Shown: positions 8,106 through 17,677, counted from the stretch's first letter. The stretch is DNA of 32,084 bases from UMGS755 sp045597205 (GCA_045597205.1 JAZODT010000089.1:1-32084); one strand, 5' to 3'. The notes: a model not told the origin generated them from the letters alone. Program-made: numbers and translations.

Positions 8106-9131
8106 TTACAAATCGGTTGTCGCTTCTGCCACTAACAAATTTATCAACAGGTTGTTATCCATAGAATTAGATTTAATATATCCATCGGTTTCTGCCAAAT
8201 GGTTTACAAGACTTCTTAATTGTTCCACAGAATATTTTGCACTGTCTTTTATAAATTTAGTCGCTGCAAAGGGACTAATTTTCAATTTAGACATAATTTG
8301 GATTTTGTCTGCCCCGTTTATCACCAGTAGTTTAGTTAAAAGCAACTTTTCTGCATTATAAATAATGGCGGCTAAAATCTGATTAGAGTCCGTCTTTAAA
8401 ACAAATAAATCTTCCAACATGGCAAGGGCGCTATCTGCATCCTTTCTCAGCATAGCTGCCACCATATCAAAAACTTTACCCTCAATCGCCGGCGAAACCA
8501 GCGCATCAATATGTGCCCGTGTCACCTTTTTTTCTTCTCCTGCATAGGCCGAAAGCTTTTCCGCCTCCCGACGGACAGCCATCATACCCTCTTGGGTTAT
8601 TTCATTTAAATAACGGGCATCCTGCACATCAATTTCTTTTCCCAAAACGGCAAACAAACGTTGTGTCCATCGCACCATTTCCTCTTCACCCATGTAGGCA
8701 AATTCAATGCAGGCCCCCTCTTTATCCACCTGCTTTAAAAGGCTGCTTCGCTTATCAACATCACTTTCATCAAAAATAATGGTTACATAATCCGGAATAT
8801 CCTGCAGTCTTTTTGTCCAATACTCTCTGTATTCTGTCTTGGCACCTGTTCTTGCATCCGGCTTAAAAATTAACGAATCTGTAAAGACCAAAAGTTTCCG
8901 TTCTGCCATCACAGGCAGAGCCTCAATGGCTTCTTCCACCTGTTCTAACCGATAATTCTTGCCGTTAAAACAAAACAGATTCAGCTCTTCCATCGCATCC
9001 GGCCCAAGAAGCTCTGTCAGTTGTTTTTTATAATGCGCGCGCAAAAAAACCTCCTCACCCCACAGCAAGAAAATGCGTGGTGCCGGCTTTTGGCCTTTTA
9101 TAATCTGTTTTAATTCTTCAATCTTCATCAT
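8106..9131 (-). CDS. holA: DNA polymerase III delta subunit
   Basis: The clamp-loader delta subunit that opens the beta clamp, 341 residues. The N-terminal AAA+-like domain starts with the recognisable RIFLLWGEEVFLR segment and continues with DEELNLFCFNG-type and PVMAERKLLVF motifs. The middle holds the DESDVDKRSSLLKQV segment, and the C-terminal helical collar contains MRREAEKLSAY-like and ILAAIIYNAEKLLL stretches typical of HolA. The delta subunit lacks a functional P-loop, as here. ATG codons at 9131 and 9128 are both possible, and the gene overlaps the comEC stop by 14 bp. comEC-holA adjacency is common in Firmicutes. No clear terminator follows, so read-through into the hrcA operon is possible. 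Confidence 0.93.
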   Translation of the reverse strand: MMKIEELKQIIKGQKPAPRIFLLWGEEVFLRAHYKKQLTELLGPDAMEELNLFCFNGKNYRLEQVEEAIEALPVMAERKLLVFTDSLIFKPDARTGAKTEYREYWTKRLQDIPDYVTIIFDESDVDKRSSLLKQVDKEGACIEFAYMGEEEMVRWTQRLFAVLGKEIDVQDARYLNEITQEGMMAVRREAEKLSAYAGEEKKVTRAHIDALVSPAIEGKVFDMVAAMLRKDADSALAMLEDLFVLKTDSNQILAAIIYNAEKLLLTKLLVINGADKIQIMSKLKISPFAATKFIKDSAKYSVEQLRSLVNHLAETDGYIKSNSMDNNLLINLLVAEATTDL

Positions 9132-11511
9132 ACGCTTTTCCGCCCTTTCTAATAGACCTTATGCCTTCTTTATCTAATGTGAAGGTAACATCCTTATCCT
9201 GATCTGCACGATATACAACTGTTCCCTGTGCCGCCAACCGTTCCAAGGTTTCCTCTCCAGGATGACCAAAACTGTTTCTTCCGCAGGGAATATAGGCATA
9301 TTCGGGATTTGCCCATTGCAAAAATTCTTCACCGCTGGAATTATCACTGCCGTGATGGGCAACTTTTAGAATTTTCGTGTTTTCGAGCGGCCAATACATT
9401 TCTGTTAAATATGCCTCTGCCTCTTCCTCTGCATCACCCATAAACAATACTGTATGATTAAGGAAAGAAAATTGTGCCACTAAAGAACGATCATTTTCTT
9501 CCTCCATTATCTCAAAACAGTTTTCATCAGGCACCAACACCCAAAAAGCGCAATCCGGTGCAAGTTCAATTTTGTCACCGGCATCCACTGTTTGAACCAA
9601 GGCTACTTTTTGTTGCGCCTTCTCCAAAAGCATGGCACCTTGTTCTTTTTCATCAAAATAAGGAGGAATCACCAAAGTTTCAACTTTCATATAATCCAAA
9701 ATTGAAAAAAGACCATTAATATGATCTTCATGGGGATGACTGGCAATCACATAATCCAGCTTTCTAATGCCGTGTTTGCGCAAATAGGGCAACACAATTT
9801 GCTTGCCCACATCAAAATTGCCCTGATAAGCTGGTGTGCCACCGCCATCAATTAAAACATTTACATGACCGGGTAACTGCAACAATGCACAATCCCCTTG
9901 GCCTACATTAATAAAGGTAACTTTAACCTCTGGTCCGGCCAGGCGGTTTACTAGCAAAGAAGCAAAGAGCAAAAACGTTAGTGATAGCGCCAAAACAATG
10001 CAGTGTTTAAACCGCTTATACAATAATGAATACACCAAAAATAAGAACAATCCATAAACATATAACCCAAACAAAGAAAAAGAAGCTACCGTCTTGAGTT
10101 CTGCTGTATTCTCTCCAAAGAAATAAATAATCCCCAAAAACAATTTAACAAAAAGATACCCAAAACCAGCCGGCAACACCGCCAAAAACGGATGAATCAG
10201 TCCTAAAATACTAACTAATAAACCCACTACCAATATGACTGGTGCCAATATCGTCACCAAACAACTGGTCATAAACCCCCATAAAGATACATAACCAAAA
10301 ATCCAAGCAGAAATCGGAAGCATCATAAGATATGAACTAACAGTTATTGCTATCACCGATACCAAACCTCTAAGAACAGAAGCCAACCAACCCTTGCGTC
10401 CTTTTAAACGAAACAGGCGCAAAAGATGATGAATGATGCCATCGGCAAAAAGTAAGATGCCTAAGGTAGCAGCAAAGGATAATATAAAGCCGGCATCAAA
10501 GGCTATCATGGGATTGTAAAACACTAAGATTCCAGCTGCAACCGCTAACGAAGTGAGAGGATCTGCCTCACGATAAAACAAATAGGCAAAAAGCACAAAC
10601 AACCCCATAATCGATGCTCGAACCACCGAAGGAGTGGCACCGGTGAATAACATAAAAAATAAAATAACCCCGCCGGTCAGCCAGATAAATTTATATTGAT
10701 TTCTTTTTAAAAGTTTAAATAATAAGTAAAGAAAGCTTACCAAGGAAGTAACATGCATGCCGGATACTGCCGTCACATGAGACAGACCGCTAATTTGCAA
10801 ACTATCCTTCATTTCTTGAGACATCATACTTTTATTTCCTAAGGAAACAGCCTGCAAAACAGAAGCCGCCTCCCGCGGAAAATATTTTGTCAACACTTGA
10901 GCGCATCGGTCGTTGAATTGATAAATTTTCTCTTTAATCCCTAAAGGAAAGGTGCCCACAATCTCCACTGTACCGGATTCAACAGTTCCTTTAAAATAAA
11001 TTTTTTTAGTTTTTAAGTATAAGGCATAATCAAATCCGCCTTGATTCATATTCTCCTGCGGTATATAAAACAACACAACTGCAGTAAAGGTTTCACCAAA
11101 AGCAGGAACTGCTTCTCCTGCCGGAACGGTTAGTTGTACTTTTTCTTCCAGTTCCGCCGTTTCATGTAAAAAGGAAACCTGATGCACCATCGCAGTTATG
11201 GTATGCGTCTCGTCCTCCTCGTCATAAACTGGCTTTTCCACCACATCTGCCGTAATGGTAATATATTCATTAAGATAAGAATATAAGGGGCGATTTGCCA
11301 AATCATTAGCATTTTGTAAGTAAAAAGCACCCACCAAAAAACATAGTAACATGAAAAACGGCAATCTGCCTCTTTTTGTAAAAAATAAAGACACAAAAAG
11401 AACAAACAGGATAAAGAATAACCAAACAACCAGAAGCACATCGGGCCTAAAATAAGCCACATAAACGCCCGCCAGCAACGCAGCAATACAGAAAAATAAA
11501 CTGCGTTTCAA
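9118..11511 (-). CDS. comEC: ComEC/Rec2 competence DNA-uptake channel
   Basis: A polytopic membrane protein of 797 residues that carries single-stranded DNA across the cytoplasmic membrane in natural transformation. Domain order: N-terminal membrane anchor and DUF4131/OB-like region (about 1-190), the Competence domain with the hallmark SGLSHVTAVSGMHV (about 241-254) and many membrane helices to about 520, then a C-terminal metallo-beta-lactamase domain with FINVGQGDC, DGGG, SHPHEDHINGL and AHHGS. The metal motifs are intact, so the nuclease-like domain is probably active. Start: the GTG at 11520 sits within 2 nt of AAAGGGG; the TTG at 11511 is 8 nt away and gives MKRSLFF, so it is preferred. 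ComEA and ComEB are not in this window, so actual competence cannot be judged. Confidence 0.95.
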   Translation of the reverse strand: MKRSLFFCIAALLAGVYVAYFRPDVLLVVWLFFILFVLFVSLFFTKRGRLPFFMLLCFLVGAFYLQNANDLANRPLYSYLNEYITITADVVEKPVYDEEDETHTITAMVHQVSFLHETAELEEKVQLTVPAGEAVPAFGETFTAVVLFYIPQENMNQGGFDYALYLKTKKIYFKGTVESGTVEIVGTFPLGIKEKIYQFNDRCAQVLTKYFPREAASVLQAVSLGNKSMMSQEMKDSLQISGLSHVTAVSGMHVTSLVSFLYLLFKLLKRNQYKFIWLTGGVILFFMLFTGATPSVVRASIMGLFVLFAYLFYREADPLTSLAVAAGILVFYNPMIAFDAGFILSFAATLGILLFADGIIHHLLRLFRLKGRKGWLASVLRGLVSVIAITVSSYLMMLPISAWIFGYVSLWGFMTSCLVTILAPVILVVGLLVSILGLIHPFLAVLPAGFGYLFVKLFLGIIYFFGENTAELKTVASFSLFGLYVYGLFLFLVYSLLYKRFKHCIVLALSLTFLLFASLLVNRLAGPEVKVTFINVGQGDCALLQLPGHVNVLIDGGGTPAYQGNFDVGKQIVLPYLRKHGIRKLDYVIASHPHEDHINGLFSILDYMKVETLVIPPYFDEKEQGAMLLEKAQQKVALVQTVDAGDKIELAPDCAFWVLVPDENCFEIMEEENDRSLVAQFSFLNHTVLFMGDAEEEAEAYLTEMYWPLENTKILKVAHHGSDNSSGEEFLQWANPEYAYIPCGRNSFGHPGEETLERLAAQGTVVYRADQDKDVTFTLDKEGIRSIRKGGKAYDED

Positions 11512-11532
11512 AGCTGACACCCCTTTCTTATA

Positions 11533-14500
11533 TTACAGATCAAACAAACTGACTTGATTTGTTTCGGGAATGGCATTTAAAACATTAAATTCCTTCAATT
11601 TTTCTACAATAGATGTTCCGATTTGGGCACGGCGTTTAAAATCTTCAATAGAGATAAATTCTCCCTCGTCACGTGCTTTGCAAATAGACTCTGCCACCGC
11701 ATCAGAAACACCTGCAATGGTATTAAGAGGCGGGCGAATAGCGCCGTTTTCCTCCAAAAATTTCGTTTGATGAGAGGCATATAAATCCACCGGTAAAAAC
11801 GTAATACCCCGGGCATACATCTCATTACAAACTTCTAAAATCGTGAGCACATTCTTTTCCTTGGCCGTTGCCTCAGGATTGTGTTCAATCTCATGCATGG
11901 CCGCCATCACCCGTTCTTTTCCGCCCAGCATTCGCTCTGCATCAAAATCCGTTGCACGAACGGTATAATAGGCAATATAAAAAGAAATGGGATAATGCAC
12001 TTTAAAATATGCAATACGAAACGCCATAGTAACATAGGCAGCCGCGTGTGCCTTCGGGAACATATATTTAATGGTTTTACAAGAGGTAATGTACCACTCA
12101 GGCACCTTTTTCTCCCGCATTAATTCCTCATCCTCCGGCGCCAATCCCTTACCCTTACGCACTTTTTCCATAATTTTAAAAGAAGTCAGGGGCGGCAAAT
12201 CATGCTGCAAAAGGTAGAGCATAATATCATCACGGGTACAAATAACTTCAGGCAAGGTTGCTGTGCCGGCACGCACCAAATCCTGAGCATTGTTTGTCCA
12301 TACATCTGTTCCATGGGATAAGCCGGAAATTCGTATCAATTCACTAAAAGTGGTGGGTTTAGTATCGAGTAGCATCTGCCGTACAAATTTTGTGCCAAAT
12401 TCCGGCACCGCAAAGGTGCCCACCTCACTGCCAATATCTTCAGGTGTAACCCCTAAGGCTTCGGTACTTGTAAATAAACTCATGGTGGGTTTATCATCCA
12501 TGGGAATGGTGCGGGCATTTAGCCCCGTCAAATCCTCCAGCATACGAATCATGCTGGGGTCATCGTGGCCCAGAATATCCAATTTTAAAAGTCGTCCGCT
12601 AATGGAATGATAGTCAAAGTGGGTCGTAATAACACCGCTTTCCGCCTTATCTGCCGGATGCTGAATAGGGGTAAATTCATACACTTCATTGGCCCGTGGC
12701 ACAATCATAACACCACCGGGGTGCTGACCCGTCGTTCGTTTCACGCCCTCTAGTCCCAGCGATAATCTCTTCATTTGCGCTTTCGTTAAACTAATGTCGT
12801 TTTCTTCAGCATATTTTTTCACATAACCCATGGCGGTGTTTTCAGCTAGCGTACCAATGGTGCCGGCACGGAATACATTGCCCTCACCAAAAAGAGTTTC
12901 TGTATATTTATGGGCCACACTCTGATATTCGCCGGAGAAGTTTAAGTCAATATCCGGCTCCTTGTCACCATCAAAACCCAAAAAGGTTTCAAAGGGAATG
13001 TCATAACCGTCTTTTTTATATTTCTCGCCACATTGGGGGCACATTTTATCCGGCATATCCGCACCCATGCTAAAACTACCGTCTAAAACAAATTCCACAT
13101 TTTTGCACTTAGGGCACAAATAATGGGGCGGCAAAGAATTAATTTCTGTAATGCCCGATAAAAAAGCAATAAAAGAAGAACCCACCGAACCACGGGAGCC
13201 AACTAAATAGCCGTCTGAAAGGGATTTGGTTACCAGTTTCTGTGCAATCATATACATAACCGAAAAGCCGTATTTTATAATCGGCACCAATTCTTTTTCC
13301 ATTCTCTGTTTAACCAGCTCCGGCAGTTCTTCACCATAAAGTTCATAGGCTTTTTTATAAGAAAGTTCCTGCAGCTCCTCTGTGGCACCGGGCATTTCCG
13401 GCGGATAAGTTTCTTTAGGAATGGGGCGGATTTCCTCTATTTCATCCGCTATTAAGTTTGTATTGTCAACAACAATTTCCTTTGCTTTTTCTGGTGGCAA
13501 ATAATCAAATTCTGCCAGCATTTCATCGGTGGTGCGCAGATACAAAGGCGCCTGATGGTTTGCATCATCATACCCTTTTGCTGTTTGTAATACTTCACGG
13601 TAAATGGCGTCAGAAGCATCCAAAAAGTGTACGTCACACGCTGCCACCACCCGTTTATTCAGCTTGTCCCCCAAGGCAACAATATCTTTATTCATGGCAA
13701 TCAAATCTTCCTTGCCGGATACTAAATGCTCACGAAGCATAAACGCATTGTTGCCCAGTGGTTGAATTTCCAAATAATCATAATAAGAAGCAATCGCTTC
13801 CAACTCGCTGTCCGTTGCACCCCGAAGCATTTTTTGATATAGTTCACCCGCTTCACAGGCACTGCCCACCATTAAACCCTCACGATATTCGTCAAGCATC
13901 CCTTTCGTAATACGGGGGCGTTTATAGTAATGGTCAATATGAGAGAATGACACCAGTTTATATAAATTTTTAAGCCCCACCATATTTTTAACCAAAATAA
14001 TGGCGTGGTAGGTATCGTTATACCGTTTCATTTCATCGGTTAAAAGACGTTCGTTAATCTCAGAAACATCCTTTATGTCCATACCCGACAAAAGCTCTAA
14101 AAAGTGCAGGAAAATACGAGCTGTTATTTCTGCATCATTTATGGCACGGTGATGCCCCTCAAACACAAAACCCAAATGTTTAGCCACACGGTTTAGCTTA
14201 TGTGTTTTTAAGGCTGTTAATAAACGACGACTGAGCATCAACGTATCTATATAACAAAAATCAAAAGCCAGCGAAAGTTCTTCAGCTTTTTTCTTAACAT
14301 AACCCACATCAAAATTTGCATTGTGAGCCACCAACACAGAGCCTTTACAAAATTCCAAAAATGCAGGCAGGATAGTTTCAATGGGTTCTGCCTCCCGTAC
14401 CATATCGTTGGAAATATTGGTCAGCTCTGTTATGTGGTAAGGAATAACCGAAGAGGGTTTTACGAATTCAGAAAACTGCCCCACCACGCGCCCGTTGGAT

Positions 14501-15807
14501 ATTTTCACACCGGCAATTTCAATAATTTCTCCAAACCGTGCCGAAAGGCTGGTTGTTTCAATGTCAAACACCACAAAATCACCGTTCAAGGGCATCCTTT
14601 TTGGATTATAAACAAATGAAACACGATCAGCTTCTAAATAAGCCTCCATGCCATAAATAATTTTAATGCCGTTATCTTTGCCGGCATCAAACGCTTCGGG
14701 ATAGGCCTGCACAACACCGTGGTCGGTAATGGCAATGGCTTTATGACCCCATGCAGCCGCCCGGGCGATCATGGCGCTGGGTTTGGTTAATGCATCTTCT
14801 GCCGACATGGTGGTGTGAGCATGGAGTTCCACACGCTTTTCTTCGGCTTCATCCTGCCGCACCACCACAGTGGCTTTCATAATATCCTGAAAAATAATAA
14901 CAACTTCTTTGGTAAAGGTATCATACTGTGCCCTGCCGGATAAGCGAACACCTTTTAATTTTTTTAAACCACCCTTTAATGGCTCAAACTCTTTTTCTGT
15001 TAAAAAGGCTTTACAAATTATACAGCTTTCCTGATCCGCCACATAAAGTTCAAGCAATGTTTTTTTGTTGCGCAGTTCACGGGTTTCGTGGGCAATCACC
15101 TGTCCCTCAATCATCACCTTGCCGCTATTTTCATCAATCTCTTTAATGGGCGTGATGTCTCCCCCAAAGGCTTTGCCAAAAATAACATCCTCATCGGTTT
15201 CAGGCTTTTCAATTTTCTGCTTTTTTACAGACTTTTCCGCTTTCGCCTTGGCCTCTGCCTCCAAAACCACCGCCGCGGTTTCCTGAATCAGTTCTGCTCG
15301 TTGGGTTTCTAATTTTTGCAACAATTCATCGGCAGAAACACTTTCATTACAAAAAGAAACGGTCATCTCCATTTGATAAACATCTTTTAACTTCTGTTCA
15401 AAAAAACGATGAATCCCTTTTTCCAACAGCGTTTGTTCGCCACCAAATTTCAGGCAAATAACAAAGTGACCATCCTCTAACACCCCATGGCTGTTTAGTA
15501 ATATCCCGCGGACAGAGGGCATAGTTTCACACAAGTCCTGCAGTATGTTTTCATAAATAACATCCACAGTTTCTTCTGTTAAAACCGATTTGGTATAGCA
15601 AAGAGCAATTTCCACATCCGTCAATTGAAAACGTTCTTGTACCGCTTTTTTAAACTGTGCTTTCAAACCATTAGAAAGCACAGTTTCTGCCAGCAGTTCT
15701 ATAAAAACTTTTCGTTCTTCTTTAAATATCTGAAAACGACCAAGGCTCACATTTCCTAGTTGTGATGCCAAGTCCCCGTCCACTAACGTATGCAATAAAT
15801 CCGCCAT
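11533..15807 (-). CDS. polC: DNA polymerase III alpha subunit, Gram-positive type PolC
   Basis: The main replicative polymerase of Firmicutes with built-in proofreading, 1424 residues. Domains in order: N-terminal domain (1-200), OB fold (about 225-310), first half of the PHP domain with HAHTTMS (329-335) and TDHG (361-364), a 3'-5' exonuclease inserted in PHP (about 410-570; DIETTS at 415-420, AHNANFD at 494-500, HHRAINDAE at 552-560), rest of PHP, a four-Cys zinc motif (898-927; CPKC and CPQC), and the palm with GDKEPDIDLNFSG (947-959), which holds catalytic aspartates. The exonuclease-in-PHP layout separates PolC from DnaE. AGGAAGG precedes the ATG by 5 nt. It lies 21 bp after ispG and 12 bp before the comEC region. 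Confidence 0.99.
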   Translation of the reverse strand: MADLLHTLVDGDLASQLGNVSLGRFQIFKEERKVFIELLAETVLSNGLKAQFKKAVQERFQLTDVEIALCYTKSVLTEETVDVIYENILQDLCETMPSVRGILLNSHGVLEDGHFVICLKFGGEQTLLEKGIHRFFEQKLKDVYQMEMTVSFCNESVSADELLQKLETQRAELIQETAAVVLEAEAKAKAEKSVKKQKIEKPETDEDVIFGKAFGGDITPIKEIDENSGKVMIEGQVIAHETRELRNKKTLLELYVADQESCIICKAFLTEKEFEPLKGGLKKLKGVRLSGRAQYDTFTKEVVIIFQDIMKATVVVRQDEAEEKRVELHAHTTMSAEDALTKPSAMIARAAAWGHKAIAITDHGVVQAYPEAFDAGKDNGIKIIYGMEAYLEADRVSFVYNPKRMPLNGDFVVFDIETTSLSARFGEIIEIAGVKISNGRVVGQFSEFVKPSSVIPYHITELTNISNDMVREAEPIETILPAFLEFCKGSVLVAHNANFDVGYVKKKAEELSLAFDFCYIDTLMLSRRLLTALKTHKLNRVAKHLGFVFEGHHRAINDAEITARIFLHFLELLSGMDIKDVSEINERLLTDEMKRYNDTYHAIILVKNMVGLKNLYKLVSFSHIDHYYKRPRITKGMLDEYREGLMVGSACEAGELYQKMLRGATDSELEAIASYYDYLEIQPLGNNAFMLREHLVSGKEDLIAMNKDIVALGDKLNKRVVAACDVHFLDASDAIYREVLQTAKGYDDANHQAPLYLRTTDEMLAEFDYLPPEKAKEIVVDNTNLIADEIEEIRPIPKETYPPEMPGATEELQELSYKKAYELYGEELPELVKQRMEKELVPIIKYGFSVMYMIAQKLVTKSLSDGYLVGSRGSVGSSFIAFLSGITEINSLPPHYLCPKCKNVEFVLDGSFSMGADMPDKMCPQCGEKYKKDGYDIPFETFLGFDGDKEPDIDLNFSGEYQSVAHKYTETLFGEGNVFRAGTIGTLAENTAMGYVKKYAEENDISLTKAQMKRLSLGLEGVKRTTGQHPGGVMIVPRANEVYEFTPIQHPADKAESGVITTHFDYHSISGRLLKLDILGHDDPSMIRMLEDLTGLNARTIPMDDKPTMSLFTSTEALGVTPEDIGSEVGTFAVPEFGTKFVRQMLLDTKPTTFSELIRISGLSHGTDVWTNNAQDLVRAGTATLPEVICTRDDIMLYLLQHDLPPLTSFKIMEKVRKGKGLAPEDEELMREKKVPEWYITSCKTIKYMFPKAHAAAYVTMAFRIAYFKVHYPISFYIAYYTVRATDFDAERMLGGKERVMAAMHEIEHNPEATAKEKNVLTILEVCNEMYARGITFLPVDLYASHQTKFLEENGAIRPPLNTIAGVSDAVAESICKARDEGEFISIEDFKRRAQIGTSIVEKLKEFNVLNAIPETNQVSLFDL

Positions 15808-15828
15808 AAAAACCTTCCTAACAATTAT

Positions 15829-16890
15829 TTACGAAAGAGCACCCATGTTCTCCAGTTCTTTAAAAAGCGCCTCTACAATTTCACGCTCCGGCACCCGACA
15901 AATAATTTGTCCCTCTTTAAAAAGTAATCCCTCACCATTAGCACCGGTAATGCCAATGTCCGCATCTCTTGCCTCACCGGGGCCGTTTACCACGCAACCC
16001 ATCACCGCTATTTTCACCGGCTTTTTCACTTTATCAAGGCGTTCTGCAACCTGATTGGCAATGCTGATTAAATCCACGCTGCAACGGGCACAGGTTGGGC
16101 ACGAAACTAATCTGGCGCAATTTTTCTCCAGCTCTAACGCCGCTAAAATTTCTTTGGCCGCGCGAATTTCCTCCACAGGGTCTGCGGTTAAAGATACGCG
16201 AATGGTATCACCAATCCCCTCCGAAAGTAACGCTCCAATCCCCACTGCCGATTTAACCGTTCCGCTATAGGCGGTGCCGGCCTCCGTTACCCCTAAATGC
16301 AAAGGATAATCAACCTGTTTAGACATTAAGCGATAGCTTTCCAGCATCATGGGAACAGAAGAGGCTTTTAAAGAAACGGCAATATCATAAAACCCGCAGG
16401 ATTCTAAAATGGCAATCTGCCCCATGGCTTCTTCCACCAATGCTGCGGGGCAAGCAGAACCATATTTCTGCAAAATCCGCTGTGAAACTGAGCCGGCGTT
16501 CACACCCACACGAATGGGAATGCCTTTTTCTCCCGCCTTTTCAACCACCATTTTAACCCGCTCTTCTTTACCAATATTACCAGGGTTTAAACGTATTTTA
16601 TCAATACCTGCATCAATGGCACCCAATGCCAAACGATAATCAAACTGAATATCTGCCACCAAAGGGACATCTATGCTTTTTTTAAGCTGACGGACAACAC
16701 GCAAGCTTTCATCGTCAAGCACTGCCAAACGAATCAAATCACATCCGGCATCGCAAAGTGCCTGGCACTGTGCTAGTGCTACCTCAAAATCACCATTTTT
16801 TGAACAAAGCATAGACTGCACAGAAATAGGATGATTACCACCAATGCCCACTCTGCCTGCCACAATTTCTCTTGTCTTTTTCCGTTTCAT
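15829..16890 (-). CDS. ispG: 4-hydroxy-3-methylbut-2-en-1-yl diphosphate synthase (IspG/GcpE)
   Basis: The penultimate enzyme of the MEP isoprenoid pathway, a [4Fe-4S] protein that reduces MEcPP to HMBPP. 353 residues, the short bacterial form. A TIM barrel with SVQSML at the N-terminus is followed by the cluster domain: ligands CPTC (Cys264 and Cys267), GCVVNGPGEA (Cys299 and Glu306). ATG at 16890 is chosen because AGGTG lies 6 nt upstream; a GTG at 16899 falls inside that site. First gene of ispG-polC-comEC-holA. Firmicutes often have dxr and rseP just before ispG; here they are absent and a 400-bp divergent region lies upstream instead. Confidence 0.98.
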   Translation of the reverse strand: MKRKKTREIVAGRVGIGGNHPISVQSMLCSKNGDFEVALAQCQALCDAGCDLIRLAVLDDESLRVVRQLKKSIDVPLVADIQFDYRLALGAIDAGIDKIRLNPGNIGKEERVKMVVEKAGEKGIPIRVGVNAGSVSQRILQKYGSACPAALVEEAMGQIAILESCGFYDIAVSLKASSVPMMLESYRLMSKQVDYPLHLGVTEAGTAYSGTVKSAVGIGALLSEGIGDTIRVSLTADPVEEIRAAKEILAALELEKNCARLVSCPTCARCSVDLISIANQVAERLDKVKKPVKIAVMGCVVNGPGEARDADIGITGANGEGLLFKEGQIICRVPEREIVEALFKELENMGALS

Positions 16891-16949
16891 AAACAGCACC
16901 TGCTTTTTTTATAATAAGGGATTTTAAATTTTTAAATATTGCATAAATC

Positions 16950-16955
16950 ATTATA
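16950..16955 (-). promoter_or_regulatory. Possible -10 element for ispG
   Basis: TATAAT on the minus strand, about 60 nt upstream of the ispG start codon. No good -35 hexamer stands 16-18 bp further upstream, so this is only a candidate. An alternative start point lies at 17119-17147. Confidence 0.35.
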
Positions 16956-16999
16956 GAATCAATGCACAATTTAGATGCCGAGAAATCATTTTACCAGGA

Positions 17000-17121
17000 G
17001 CAAAAATCTTTGCTCGCAAGGAGATTTTTGCGACGCCGTCAATTGTTGCATTGCTCAAAAGAGCACAAAAGAGCGTCAGCTCTTGAGAATTTTATGAAAT
17101 AAAATTCTGTATGCAACAATT
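17000..17121. other. Folded multi-hairpin element in the ispG/LysM divergent region
   Basis: This intergenic stretch holds unusually dense, nested inverted repeats. Hairpin I: GCAAAAATCT (17000-17009) with AGATTTTTGC (17022-17031), with an inner TTGC/GCAA pair. Next a closed four-part fold of 81 nt: an outer 11-bp perfect stem AATTGTTGCAT (17041-17051) with ATGCAACAATT (17111-17121), enclosing three hairpins: TGCTC/GAGCA (17052-17065), AAGAGC/GCTCTT (17069-17084) and the perfect 10-bp AGAATTTTAT/ATAAAATTCT (17086-17108). It has no tRNA signature bases and no open reading frame. It could be a small mobile element (MITE or REP type), a structured leader for ispG, or a small RNA; the sequence alone does not decide. 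Confidence 0.75.
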
Positions 17122-17147
17122 ATACCATACTGAAAGAAAATGAGCAA
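17119..17147 (-). promoter_or_regulatory. Promoter-like pair reading into the folded element towards ispG
   Basis: TTGCTC (17142-17147), a 17-bp spacer, then a perfect TATAAT (17119-17124) on the minus strand. The -35 matches consensus only at TTG. If used, transcription would begin near 17110 inside the folded element and give ispG a structured leader of about 220 nt. Confidence 0.4.
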
Positions 17148-17223
17148 ATAAAAAATATACTTTTTCGCTAAGAATATAAAATACATCTGTTCGCTTGTTT
17201 TTTTAAATTTTTCAAAAAAGGTA

Positions 17224-17273
17224 TTGACATCGTACATTTGTTCTGTTAAGATTAAGATACGAACAAAAGTTCT
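17224..17273 (+). promoter_or_regulatory. SOS promoter with two LexA-like boxes
   Basis: TTGACA (17224-17229), a 17-bp spacer and TAAGAT (17247-17252) form a vegetative promoter. Box A, CGTACATTTGTTCT (17231-17244), lies between the two hexamers and differs from the GAAC-N4-GTTC core at one base. Box B, CGAACAAAAGTTCT (17260-17273), has the exact GAAC-N4-GTTC core of the Gram-positive LexA/DinR site and sits at the expected transcription start. Both placements would block RNA polymerase. Confidence 0.85.
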
Positions 17274-17291
17274 TTTAAGGAGTGGATATAT

Positions 17292-17597
17292 ATGTTATTC
17301 AGAAAAACCAGAAGAATTTCATATGCCAAAAAAGCAAAACAACAGCGCATCCGTTTATACACAATTATCACCGTGATTGCCATTTTATTCGCTTGTTCTT
17401 TAGGCACACTGGCAGATGATGGTTCTCATCAGGTTACCATCATTGCCGATAGTGGTGATACGCTGTGGTCCATTTGCGAACAATATAAGCCTGAAGATAT
17501 GGATTTGCGTTTGTTTATTGAAAAAGTTAAATATACAAACCGTATTAAATCCTCTGCTCTTTCCATCGGTCAGGAGCTTGTCATTCCTTTAGACTAA
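17292..17597 (+). CDS. YneA-like SOS-induced LysM cell-division suppressor
   Basis: A 101-residue protein with a basic N-terminus, one membrane helix (about 22-41) and a single LysM domain (about 46-98, with SGDTLWSICEQY and SIGQELVIP). This size and layout match YneA of Bacillus and its relatives, small membrane-anchored proteins made during the SOS response to delay septation. The promoter with two LexA-like boxes supports that role strongly. AAGGAG lies 9 nt before the ATG. In Bacillus yneA is divergent from lexA; here lexA is not in the window and the divergent neighbour is ispG, so the context is different. General LysM anchoring without a division role is the main alternative. Confidence 0.85.
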   Translation: MLFRKTRRISYAKKAKQQRIRLYTIITVIAILFACSLGTLADDGSHQVTIIADSGDTLWSICEQYKPEDMDLRLFIEKVKYTNRIKSSALSIGQELVIPLD

Positions 17598-17677
17598 AGT
17601 ATATTTAAAAGTTTGCCTGCATATAATAGCGATAATAAAACATTATAACGCCTGTCTGGCAGAAAGAGGTATCCACC

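Noticed and set aside
17041..17121. Possible tRNA cloverleaf
   Set aside because: The outer stem is 11 bp, there is no T-loop consensus, no D-loop GG and no CCA or anticodon arm of 5 bp with a 7-nt loop.
17182..17193. Third LexA-like box upstream of the SOS promoter
   Set aside because: Only the GTTCG half matches; the other half (AATAC) departs from the consensus in most positions.
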